Source: Sulfitobacter sp.
GTDB lineage: Bacteria; Pseudomonadota; Alphaproteobacteria; Rhodobacterales; Rhodobacteraceae
Length of the DNA stretch: 7,732 nucleotides
Assembly: GCA_026421135.1 (NCBI GenBank)
Contig: JAPKCR010000083.1
Coordinates: forward strand, 1-7,732
Reading direction: 5' to 3'
This document shows positions 1 to 6,277 of this stretch, in pieces (positions within the stretch are counted from its first letter, which is position 1; every line of letters begins with the position of its first letter). A model generated the notes under the pieces. That model searched no databases and had not been told where the DNA came from. It saw only the letters and a program-made list of their open reading frames with translations. The position numbers and the translations under genes were made by a program.

Positions 1-892
1 GCAGGATAAGGTCAAAGTTTGTGCCCGGTGGCAGGAAGTATGCCAGCACCACGTTCGCCACGAACAACAGCGTGATCAATGGAACGCCACGAATGAATTC
101 GATGAAAACCACGCAGATCATCTTGATGATTGGCAGTCTGGACTGACGGCCAAGGGCCAACACAATGCCCAAGGGAAGCGACAAGGAGACGCAGATCACC
201 CCAAGGATCATGTTCAGCATAAAGCCACCCATGTTCCGCGAAGCCACTTCCTCAAGTGCGAAGACACCGGACAGGCTTGGCGTGATAAAACCAAGAACGA
301 TCCAGAGCACTGCTGCGGCAACGACACCGGCAGCCAAAGCGATCGCAAAGCTGTTCTTCACCAGTTTGCTATAGAGGGCATAGCCCACGCCGATACTGAC
401 CAATGCGGCCAAGGGCACCATAAGTGACCCGCCCCAAATCAACCAGAAAGTAACAAACGGGTACAATACGGTAACGATCAGCAGCTTGCGCGACAGTGCC
501 GAGAACAAGATCGGTGCAATGGCAACAAACAGCAGCACAAAGGCCAGCGTCGGGCGCCAATACCCATCTTGGGGGTAAGAAATACCAAACAACAACTGGT
601 TCCAGCGCTCGCTTAGGACCGAGAAACAGCCCCCCGACGCGCCATCCAACACTTCGCGGCATTCACGGATGTTGGCAGTCGTCCAGACGCCTCCCAGCAA
701 CCAAGGCAAGAAGCCCGCTAGGACCACGTAGATTACATAGAGTGCTGCTAAGGTCAGGATCGTATATGGGATCGACGAAAATAGGCTATCGCGGACCCAT
801 TTGACCGGGCCTTGTGCCGTGGATGGCGGTGCAGCCTGAGGCAGCATCGTATCGCGGACATAGGTAACGGTTTGGGCATGTGTATCTGACAT
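1..892 (-). CDS. aapM: AapM/BztC-type amino-acid ABC permease, C-terminus cut off
   Basis: Second inner-membrane permease of a polar/general L-amino-acid ABC importer (Aap in Rhizobium, Bzt in Rhodobacter). I translated it by hand: it stays open from ATG at 892 to the window edge, giving 297 residues. Seen: a hydrophilic N-terminus of about 40 residues; a first membrane segment around 41-66; the loop with Cys89, Arg96-Trp97 and YWRP (111-114), which resembles the large periplasmic insertion of AapM proteins; further membrane segments; then the start of the permease core with SLPLGIVLALGR (238-249) and FIEFIRGVPLITLLF (263-277), both typical of the family. Family members are about 380-430 residues, so roughly the last third, including the EAA loop that contacts the ATPase, lies beyond position 1. 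The start has a strong AAGGAG (900-905) at 7-nt spacing and follows the aapQ stop by one base, so the two are translationally coupled. The ATPase gene aapP is expected next, outside the window. Confidence 0.93.
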   Translation of the reverse strand, partial: MSDTHAQTVTYVRDTMLPQAAPPSTAQGPVKWVRDSLFSSIPYTILTLAALYVIYVVLAGFLPWLLGGVWTTANIRECREVLDGASGGCFSVLSERWNQLLFGISYPQDGYWRPTLAFVLLFVAIAPILFSALSRKLLIVTVLYPFVTFWLIWGGSLMVPLAALVSIGVGYALYSKLVKNSFAIALAAGVVAAAVLWIVLGFITPSLSGVFALEEVASRNMGGFMLNMILGVICVSLSLPLGIVLALGRQSRLPIIKMICVVFIEFIRGVPLITLLFVANVVLAYFLPPGTNFDLIL

Positions 893-893
893 A

Positions 894-2108
894 TTACCGC
901 TCCTTCAGGCTTACGTTGTTGTTATAGACGTTCATGATCGCCGAAATCGACAGCGAGATCGTGAGATAGAACAGCATGAGCAACAACACGCATTCAATCG
1001 CGCGGCCTGTCTGGTTCAGGGTAATCCCGCCCAGCGTCGCCGTGATGTCGGCATAACCAACAGCAATCGCCAGTGACGAGTTTTTGGTGATGTTCAGGTA
1101 CTGAGAGATCAACGGCGGAATGATCACGCGCAACGCTTGCGGCAGTACGATCAGGTTCATAACGCGCTTCGGGCGCAGACCCAGCGACGATGCCGCCTCG
1201 GTTTGGCCTTTGGAGATCGCCTGAATACCAGCCCGCACGTTTTCAGCAATAAACGCGCCAGTATAAACCGACAACGCGAGCCAAAGTGCGATCAAGGGGG
1301 CACCGATTTGGATACCGCCGCTAAAGTTAAAGCCTTTGAGCTCCGGCATCTCCAAGCCAACTGGGCTGCCCATGACAAAGAACATCAGCAGGGTCGGTAC
1401 AACTAGGATCGCCAATGTCGGCCAGCCAGTTGGAAGCAGTTTGCCCGTTTCAAACAACAGTTTGACGGCATACCGGCGATAAAAGAAGGCTGCGATGATC
1501 GACAGGATGAAAATCGCGACGACCAGCATCGATCCCGGCCCCCAAACTGGCGCAGGGATATAAACGCCGCGGTTGGTAAAGGCGAAAGCATCAAGAAACA
1601 TGCTGGAAGTGGCATTATCACCACGAAATGCGTTGGGTGCCGGCAGCACCGCTGTCATCAGCGTGTAGATCATCAGGATCCAGATCAGCACTGGAATGTT
1701 ACGAAAAATCTCGACGTAGACGGACATCAGTTTGGAAACGAGCCAGTTTTTGGACAGTCGCGCAACACCGGCAATTACACCGATTATTGTTGCCGTCACA
1801 CAGGCCAAAAACGCAACAAGCAAGGTGTTGATGATCCCGACCATCGCCGCCCTAAGGTTCGAGGACTGGCTATTATAGTCGATTAGGGTCTGGTTGATGT
1901 CGTACCCTGCAGGCACGCCCAAGAAATCATACGAAATGTTCAAACCGGCTTCGGCCAAGTTTCGCACCAGATTGATACCCAGAAAGGCCATCAGCGCGAT
2001 CAATAGCAGCAAAGCAATAAATTGGAATGTGTAGGATCTATAGCGGGTGTCGTTTAGCAACATCGACAGCCGGAACGAGCCCTGTTGAGGGTCGGACATT
2101 GTCGTCAT
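894..2108 (-). CDS. aapQ: AapQ/BztB-type amino-acid ABC transporter permease
   Basis: Inner-membrane permease that pairs with AapM to form the channel of a general L-amino-acid (Glu/Gln/Asp/Asn) ABC importer. The product is 404 residues, normal for this long permease branch; ordinary polar amino-acid permeases are about 220-250. Seen: N-terminal cytoplasmic stretch (1-26), first membrane segment about 28-49, a periplasmic stretch with the family-typical YDFLG (60-64) and YNSQSS (78-83), the permease core entry at GIINTLLVAF (91-100) and VEIFRNIPVLIWIL (132-145), an inserted region (about 155-260) with two more hydrophobic segments, and the EAA loop at GQTEAASSLGLRP (301-313), which docks on the ATPase. 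The ATG at 2108 is chosen over the ATG at 2099 because AGGGA (2116-2120) lies 7 nt upstream of it and nothing similar precedes 2099. It is 120 bp downstream of aapJ with a strong hairpin between, and one base separates it from aapM. Confidence 0.95.
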   Translation of the reverse strand: MTTMSDPQQGSFRLSMLLNDTRYRSYTFQFIALLLLIALMAFLGINLVRNLAEAGLNISYDFLGVPAGYDINQTLIDYNSQSSNLRAAMVGIINTLLVAFLACVTATIIGVIAGVARLSKNWLVSKLMSVYVEIFRNIPVLIWILMIYTLMTAVLPAPNAFRGDNATSSMFLDAFAFTNRGVYIPAPVWGPGSMLVVAIFILSIIAAFFYRRYAVKLLFETGKLLPTGWPTLAILVVPTLLMFFVMGSPVGLEMPELKGFNFSGGIQIGAPLIALWLALSVYTGAFIAENVRAGIQAISKGQTEAASSLGLRPKRVMNLIVLPQALRVIIPPLISQYLNITKNSSLAIAVGYADITATLGGITLNQTGRAIECVLLLMLFYLTISLSISAIMNVYNNNVSLKER

Positions 2109-2189
2109 CAGATTATCCCTGTGTTCCGGACCTATTTTTGCGCATCATTCGATGTCATTGGCCGGGTTTGTTTTTGGTCGTTGGAAGCA

Positions 2190-2219
2190 CAAAGGGCGCG
2201 GAGAACTCCGCGCCCTTTG
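2190..2219 (-). promoter_or_regulatory. Perfect intercistronic stem-loop between aapJ and aapQ
   Basis: A 14-bp perfect inverted repeat with a 2-base centre: CAAAGGGCGCGGAG (2190-2203) pairs with 2206-2219. In RNA the end pair would open to a 4-base loop. On the minus strand it begins 9 nt after the aapJ stop codon and ends about 80 nt before aapQ. There is no run of T residues after it on either strand, so it does not look like a full intrinsic terminator. Stem-loops placed after a binding-protein gene and before permease genes are known to stabilise the upstream message, cause partial termination, or both. The position fits that role; which mechanism applies cannot be told from sequence. 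Confidence 0.85.
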
Positions 2220-2228
2220 GCAAAGTTC

Positions 2229-3245
2229 TTAGCGGAAAGGAGGCGCGTACATCAGGCCGCCGTCTGTCCACTGAGCGTTCAGGCCACGGGCCAGACCGAT
2301 TGGTGTCTCTTCGCCGATGTTCTTGGCAAAGATTTCGCCGTAGTTGCCCTGAGACGCGATTGCGTTCTTGGCCCATGCGGCGTCCAGACCCAACATTTCA
2401 CCCAACGTACCTTCGGTACCCAACAGGCGGGCAACTTCAGGGTTTGTTGTGCTTGTGGCCATCTCTTCAACGTTTGCAGATGTAACACCCAGCTCTTCAG
2501 CTGCGATCAGAGCGTACATTACCCAACGTGTCAGGTCGCCCCAGTCGTTGTCGCCGTGACGTACCAGCGGGCCCAAAGGCTCTTTCGAGATGATTTCTGG
2601 CAGAATGATGTGATCGCCAGGTGTCTCGAATGTGGCACGTGTGGATGCCAGACCGGATGCGTCGGTTGTGTAGGTGTCGCAAGCACCGGCAAGGTACTGC
2701 TGCTGGCCTTCGGCGTTTGTCTCGATTGGCACGGGCTCGTACGAGATGTTGTTCGCGCGGAAGAAGTCAGCAAGGTTCAGTTCGGTAGTTGTACCGGTCT
2801 GAATGCAGACAGTCGCGCCGTCCAGATCCTTGGCGGAAGAAACGCCGAGGGCCTTTGGAACCATAAAGCCTTGACCATCGTAGTAGTTCACACCGATGAA
2901 GTCGAACTTGAGGTCAACGTCACGCGAGAATGTCCATGTGGTGTTGCGCGCAAGAAAGTCGATCTCGCCCGAGGCAAGCGCGGTAAAGCGTGTTTTGCCC
3001 GTTGTTGGAATGAACTCAACAGCTGTCGGGTCGTTAAAGATAGCCGCGGCAACAGCGCGGCATACTGCAACGTCAAAGCCTTCCCATTCGCCATTGGCGT
3101 TTGGTGCCGCAAAGCCAACCAAACCAGTGGTTACACCACAGTTCAGCTTGCCGCGGGCTTTTACGTCATCAAGTGTCGCTGCAGCAGATGCACCGGCGAG
3201 TACGCCAGCAACAGTCATCGCACCGAAAAATACGGATTTATTCAT
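2229..3245 (-). CDS. aapJ: AapJ/BztA-type periplasmic amino-acid binding protein
   Basis: Periplasmic solute-binding protein that captures L-amino acids and delivers them to the AapQ/AapM permeases. The product is 338 residues, the normal AapJ length. Seen: a Sec signal peptide (Lys3, hydrophobic core about 5-18, likely cleavage near ASA/AA at 19-23); the family-characteristic LNCGVTTGLVGFAAPN (34-49), GEWEGFDVAVCRAVAAA (52-68), FTALASGEIDFLARNTTWT (87-105) and GVNYYDGQGFMV (118-129); and a C-terminus ending YAPPFR. There is no lipobox, so it is soluble rather than a lipoprotein. Cysteines 36, 62, 147 and 189 lie in the exported part and could form disulfides (inference). The ATG is preceded by AGGAAGAGG (3251-3259) ending 5 nt upstream. 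The gene has no TTA, CTA or TCA codon, which suggests strong codon selection and high expression, as expected for a binding protein made in excess over its permeases. Exact substrate range cannot be read from the sequence. Confidence 0.96.
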   Translation of the reverse strand: MNKSVFFGAMTVAGVLAGASAAATLDDVKARGKLNCGVTTGLVGFAAPNANGEWEGFDVAVCRAVAAAIFNDPTAVEFIPTTGKTRFTALASGEIDFLARNTTWTFSRDVDLKFDFIGVNYYDGQGFMVPKALGVSSAKDLDGATVCIQTGTTTELNLADFFRANNISYEPVPIETNAEGQQQYLAGACDTYTTDASGLASTRATFETPGDHIILPEIISKEPLGPLVRHGDNDWGDLTRWVMYALIAAEELGVTSANVEEMATSTTNPEVARLLGTEGTLGEMLGLDAAWAKNAIASQGNYGEIFAKNIGEETPIGLARGLNAQWTDGGLMYAPPFR

Positions 3246-3264
3246 AGTTACCTCTTCCTGATTC

Positions 3265-3307
3265 CCGCCACGTTAATGGGCGGTTTAACCGACACCTTTT
3301 GGGTCGG
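3265..3307 (-). promoter_or_regulatory. Two tandem GC-rich hairpins in the aapJ leader
   Basis: The first in transcription order is at 3307-3289: CCGAC pairs with GTCGG, extended by CC/GG with one bulged base, around an AAAA loop. The second is at 3283-3265: CCGCC pairs with GGCGG around a 9-base loop. Both end before the aapJ Shine-Dalgarno sequence (3251-3259). If transcription starts near 3305, the first hairpin would sit at the very 5' end of the message, where a stem-loop can protect it from decay. The hairpins are visible in the sequence; the role is inference. Confidence 0.35.
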
Positions 3308-3316
3308 AGGTGATTT

Positions 3317-3335
3317 TAATGGATTGATCCCATTA
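3317..3335. promoter_or_regulatory. TAATGG-N7-CCATTA dyad, possible operator
   Basis: Perfect 6-bp inverted repeat TAATGG (3317-3322) and CCATTA (3330-3335) with a 7-base centre that itself approaches symmetry (GGATTGATCC). It overlaps the upstream end of the candidate aapJ -10 hexamer and fills the spacer towards -35, a classical position for repressor binding. A third copy of TAATGG lies at 3274-3279, 43 bp (about four helical turns) away. No known regulator is assigned. Confidence 0.35.
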
Positions 3336-3429
3336 GTGCTACGGAGTTTGGGCGAATTCATGCCGGAACGTCAAGGCTCGATGCCCAAAAATACACCTAC
3401 GTCATGCGGGAAAACGTCGAGTTTATACG

Positions 3430-4143
3430 CTACGCGCCTTTGCTCAGGTCAAACATGAACTTTGCGTGCAAAAAACTACCCTTTTTGGCTGCAGCCAAGG
3501 CTTCTGCGTCATCGTCTTTGCCCCACAATTCAACCTGCCACATCTCATCCAGACGCGACATATCCCAAAGCGATTCCATATCGCGGGCGTCCATCGCAGC
3601 GGCAAACCCCAAAACCAATGATCCGGAAAGGCTCACGAGATCGTGAAACGCGGCCAGTTCAAAGGGGTTCAGCGCGTGCGTGCGCCGGGTCAAATCGGCC
3701 ACCACATCGGGGTCTTGCGGTACATGCATTATGCCGACGCGTGGCTGCAATCTGGCACCCAGTGTTTCCTTTGCCCAGTCCAACATCGGATCCCAATGGG
3801 CGCTTTGCCGGTCAACCAATTCTTGCGGGCTGTCCGCACGGTAGCACAGCAGATCGCAATCGCCATAGGCCGCCAGCATGTCAGCGACCTCGGCATGTTG
3901 AACCGAGACCTTGTCGATCGCGGCATTCGCGGTTTTGGTACACGGCATAGTTAACGGATTGATTACACCTTCTTGAGCCTGCCATTCTGCAGCAATCGCT
4001 TCGGCCATCTTGGCGGTGGGCAGCACAAGGAGCTGTTTTGCAGGCGTCTTGATCGGGCGACCGTCCAGCTCGACCGAGTGGCCCGCGTCCAATGTGACAA
4101 CCTGCGCCTCTTTCCAAAACCGTTTTGCTTTCCAATCACTCAT
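3430..4143 (-). CDS. ATP12 family F1-ATPase assembly chaperone
   Basis: Homologue of mitochondrial Atp12, which binds the free alpha subunit of F1-ATP synthase and prevents its aggregation until the alpha3-beta3 hexamer forms. It is expected to act in the cytoplasm. The product is 237 residues, normal for bacterial members. Seen: N-terminal KRFWKEAQV (7-15); LDGRPIKTPAKQLLVLP (26-42), a hallmark of the family; AIAAEWQAQ (49-57); NPLTMPCTKTANAAID (62-77); DLLCYRAD (97-104) followed by WDPMLDWA (117-124); and the conserved C-terminal part with LDEMWQVELWGKD (198-210). No signal peptide. It is the last gene of the run; its ATG lies two bases after the HAD stop, with GGAG (4153-4156) at 9-nt spacing. 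The F1 genes themselves are not in the window. Family assignment is firm; function is by homology to the mitochondrial protein. Confidence 0.93.
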   Translation of the reverse strand: MSDWKAKRFWKEAQVVTLDAGHSVELDGRPIKTPAKQLLVLPTAKMAEAIAAEWQAQEGVINPLTMPCTKTANAAIDKVSVQHAEVADMLAAYGDCDLLCYRADSPQELVDRQSAHWDPMLDWAKETLGARLQPRVGIMHVPQDPDVVADLTRRTHALNPFELAAFHDLVSLSGSLVLGFAAAMDARDMESLWDMSRLDEMWQVELWGKDDDAEALAAAKKGSFLHAKFMFDLSKGA

Positions 4144-4145
4144 TT

Positions 4146-4823
4146 TCAGACGCTCCAGATTTGGGTCAAGACCGTGGGCAGTTCATCGAATTGATGAATA
4201 ATGTGCTGCGCCGCCGTCAGCGCCTGCTGCGGATGGTACCCCCAGCTAACACCAACCCCAGTCACGCCAGCCGCTGCGGCCATATCCATGTCATAGCTTG
4301 TGTCACCAACCATTACTGTCTGCGCAGGCTCGACCCCCGCGTCAGCCATAGCTTGGAAAATCATCGACGGATGCGGTTTGGAGGGATGAAAGTCGGACAC
4401 CTGCTGGGTAACAAACATTCCTGTCAGACCATGCCCTTCGATCAGCTTGTCCAGGCCGCGTTTGGATTTCCCCGTCGCGACCCCCAACAGCATTTCAGGA
4501 ATGGCCTGCAAATGGGTCAACACGTCTTTGACGCCGGGATAAAATGGCGACGAGTGCTGCGTCGGTGCCGATTCGCGCAAAGCAACATAGGCGTCTTTAT
4601 AGGCCTCGACCATCGCGGCACAGTCAGCTTCACTGATGTCCGGTACAAGGCGTGCGATAGCAATATCCAACGACAGCCCGACGATTGACATGATCTGTGC
4701 GGGCTCGGGCAAGGGCCGCCCCACATGGGCAAACGCCTGCGCAAAACCCGCCAGAATATCCGACTGACTGTCGACCAGCGTCCCATCAACATCAAAGATC
4801 ACCAGCCGTAAGGGAGTGCTCAC
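4146..4823 (-). CDS. HAD-superfamily hydrolase, phosphoglycolate phosphatase-like
   Basis: Small soluble phosphatase of HAD subfamily IA, 225 residues. All four catalytic motifs are visible: motif I DVDGTLVDS (11-19) with nucleophile Asp11 and acid/base Asp13; motif II VATGKS (115-120) with Thr117; motif III Lys149 in HPSKPHP; motif IV GDTSYDMD (173-180) with the metal-binding acidic residues. The helical cap inserted between motifs I and II (about 17-95) is of the type in Gph and beta-phosphoglucomutase relatives. The protein is closest in look to phosphoglycolate phosphatases, but substrate cannot be set from motifs alone, so no symbol is given. The start is GTG at 4823, overlapping the TGA of the pseudouridine synthase (GTGA), and is supported by a strong GAGGAGG (4831-4837) at 7-nt spacing; translation gives MSTPLRLVIFDVDG. 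It is placed directly between an rRNA modification gene and the ATP12 gene and is probably translationally coupled to the former. Confidence 0.92.
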   Translation of the reverse strand: MSTPLRLVIFDVDGTLVDSQSDILAGFAQAFAHVGRPLPEPAQIMSIVGLSLDIAIARLVPDISEADCAAMVEAYKDAYVALRESAPTQHSSPFYPGVKDVLTHLQAIPEMLLGVATGKSKRGLDKLIEGHGLTGMFVTQQVSDFHPSKPHPSMIFQAMADAGVEPAQTVMVGDTSYDMDMAAAAGVTGVGVSWGYHPQQALTAAQHIIHQFDELPTVLTQIWSV

Positions 4824-5869
4824 CCCCAGTCCTCCTCGAACGGGTCGGCGGGCACATCAGATGGCGACCATTGGAACGTTTCCCATGTGCGCACCATATG
4901 ATCCGGCATTGGTGCAATCAGGTTCAACGTCGCCTTGGTCACAGGATGTTCAAGCGTCAGGGACCGCGCGTGCAGGTGTAGCTTTTTCGAGATGTCACCG
5001 CCCAACTGGGCACCCCAGCCATCGCCCATGTTTTCTTGACCCGAGCCACCATATTTGCCGTCGCCGACAATCGGATGGCCGATCTCGGCCATGTGGGCGC
5101 GCAACTGGTGCGTGCGGCCGGTCACCGGGATCAGCGCAACCCAGCAGGTGCGCGTGCCGGCCTGTGCCAGTGTCGCATAATCTGTCGTGGCGCGCTTGGC
5201 CCCTTCGGTGGTGTCCATGTCTTTGGGATGGACGCAATACATCTTTTCGCCCTCGCCCCGCGCCCCATGTCCGAACGCTTTGACCAAGCCAAATTTGATC
5301 GTGCCGTTCTTGGGGTGTGGCACACCCGCGACTGCTGCCCAGTAAATTTTGCGCGTCTGGCGGTGCCTGAAAGACGACGTCAGATCAGCCGCAATCGACC
5401 GCGTCCGTGCCATGATCAAGACACCCGAGGTATCCTTGTCTAACCGATGCACAAGGCGCGGCTTTTCATCCATATCGAACATCAGCGCATCGGCCAACGC
5501 ATCGACATGGCGATCCGACTGTCCGGACCCGCCCTGCACAGGCAAGCCGGGGGGTTTGTTCAGCGCGATAATATAGTCATCACGGTAAATCACGCAGGAC
5601 CGGATGAACTTGGCATCTGCATCCGAAATACGTGTGCGCTTTGGCGGGGGCGGGGCCTCGGTATCGGGCAGCGGCGGAATGCGAATTTCCTGCCCGACCT
5701 CTAGCCGTGTTGACGCTTTGACACGTCCGCCATTAACGCGAATGTCACCCTTGCGGCACATCTTTTCGATGCGCCCTTGGCTGATCAGCGGGAACATACG
5801 TTTGAACCAGCGGTCCAACCGCTGATCTCCGTCGCCCTGCTCAATGATCAGGTTTTGAACCCGGCTCAT
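4820..5869 (-). CDS. RluC/RluD-family 23S rRNA pseudouridine synthase
   Basis: Converts specific uridines in 23S rRNA to pseudouridine. The product is 349 residues, normal for the family. Seen: an N-terminal S4 RNA-binding domain (about 15-62, with RLDRWFKRMFP and GDIRVNG), a linker rich in Pro and basic residues (66-80), then the synthase domain with ALNKPPGLPVQGG (102-114), the catalytic motif HRLDKDTSGVLI (141-152) carrying the essential Asp144, and the conserved GRTHQLRAHM (251-260) and HPIVGDGKYGG (265-275). No membrane segment or signal peptide. The look is that of alphaproteobacterial RluC, which in E. coli modifies U955, U2504 and U2580, but RluD cannot be fully excluded without alignment, so the symbol is left open. 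The ATG at 5869 overlaps the crcB stop (ATGA) and has AGAGGAG (5877-5883) at 7-nt spacing. Its own stop overlaps the GTG start of the phosphatase gene. Confidence 0.94.
   Translation of the reverse strand: MSRVQNLIIEQGDGDQRLDRWFKRMFPLISQGRIEKMCRKGDIRVNGGRVKASTRLEVGQEIRIPPLPDTEAPPPPKRTRISDADAKFIRSCVIYRDDYIIALNKPPGLPVQGGSGQSDRHVDALADALMFDMDEKPRLVHRLDKDTSGVLIMARTRSIAADLTSSFRHRQTRKIYWAAVAGVPHPKNGTIKFGLVKAFGHGARGEGEKMYCVHPKDMDTTEGAKRATTDYATLAQAGTRTCWVALIPVTGRTHQLRAHMAEIGHPIVGDGKYGGSGQENMGDGWGAQLGGDISKKLHLHARSLTLEHPVTKATLNLIAPMPDHMVRTWETFQWSPSDVPADPFEEDWG
4831..4837 (-). promoter_or_regulatory. Strong Shine-Dalgarno fixing the GTG start of the HAD gene
   Basis: GAGGAGG on the minus strand, inside the last codons of the upstream pseudouridine synthase gene, 7 nt before the GTG at 4823. 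It decides the start of the phosphatase, whose reading frame has no ATG before the catalytic motif I. Confidence 0.85.
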
Positions 5870-6246
5870 GTAAATACTCCTCTGGCCACAAACAGGCCCA
5901 GCATTAATCCTAGCACCGACAGTCCGACTGACAGTGCCACATATATCCCTGCCGATGCGATCTGGCCGCGCTCGATCAATGTTACTGTTTCCAACGAAAA
6001 CGCCGAAAACGTCGTGAACCCACCGAGAACACCAGCCATCACAAACGGGCTGTACTGTGTCAGCCCCTTTTGCGTTGCAAAGACGACGAACAGCCCCATC
6101 AGAAACGATCCCAGAATGTTCACACTCAGCACCGCAACGGGAAAGTCCTGCGGGCCAAACGCGCGCAACACAGCGACGCTCGACAAGAACCGCAACGTCG
6201 CACCGATAGCGCCACCAAGGGCCACAAGGAACAGGGTTGAAATCAT
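5866..6246 (-). CDS. crcB: CrcB/Fluc fluoride channel
   Basis: Small inner-membrane protein that forms a dual-topology dimeric channel exporting fluoride. The product is 126 residues with four membrane segments (about 3-25, 35-57, 66-88, 98-121), the normal size. Seen: GGAIGATLRF (11-20) with the conserved Arg19; VNILGSFLMG (42-51) with the conserved Asn43; and GGFTTFSAFSLE (75-86), which holds the Phe residues lining the ion path and the Thr/Ser of the signature. A longer reading frame extends upstream to 6309, but it would overlap rarA by 32 nt and add 21 polar residues unlike any CrcB, so the ATG at 6246 is preferred. That start has no good Shine-Dalgarno sequence. It lies 31 nt after rarA, too little room for a fluoride riboswitch or its own promoter, so it should depend on operon transcription. 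Its stop overlaps the next start by 4 nt. Confidence 0.93.
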   Translation of the reverse strand: MISTLFLVALGGAIGATLRFLSSVAVLRAFGPQDFPVAVLSVNILGSFLMGLFVVFATQKGLTQYSPFVMAGVLGGFTTFSAFSLETVTLIERGQIASAGIYVALSVGLSVLGLMLGLFVARGVFT

Positions 6247-6277
6247 CTGCGGTCTGTCACGCTTTGCGCACGGATTG

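Larger units (their letters stand above)
3246..3429 (-). promoter_or_regulatory. aapJ upstream region with candidate promoter
   Basis: This 184-bp gap separates the end of the ATP12 gene from aapJ and is the only place in the window where the aap operon promoter can sit. On the minus strand a -10-like TAAAAT lies at 3318-3313 and would put the transcription start near 3305. The sequence 16-18 bp further upstream is a poor match to a -35 box, which would fit an activator-dependent promoter. A second, less convincing candidate is a TTGACG (3377-3372) with no good -10 at the right distance. I see no clear intrinsic terminator for the preceding ATP12 operon here: the short GGC-TCGAT-GCC palindrome near 3375-3385 is too weak. 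Confidence 0.4.

Noticed and set aside
2190..2219. Stem-loop as a full rho-independent terminator separating aapJ from aapQ
   Set aside because: No T-run follows on either strand, and aapQ and aapM need transcription from somewhere, with no convincing promoter in the 120-bp gap.
3372..3388. Short GGC-TCGAT-GCC palindrome as terminator of the ATP12 operon
   Set aside because: The stem is only three to four pairs and the T-rich stretch lies before it on the minus strand, not after.
2085..3458. Plus-strand 457-codon reading frame as a protein-coding gene
   Set aside because: It is codon-aligned antisense to aapJ, very Cys-rich without pattern, matches no family I recognise and is explained by the lack of TTA, CTA and TCA codons in aapJ.
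4125..4688. Plus-strand 187-codon frame antisense to the HAD gene
   Set aside because: No recognisable motif, and the minus strand carries all four HAD motifs in the same place.
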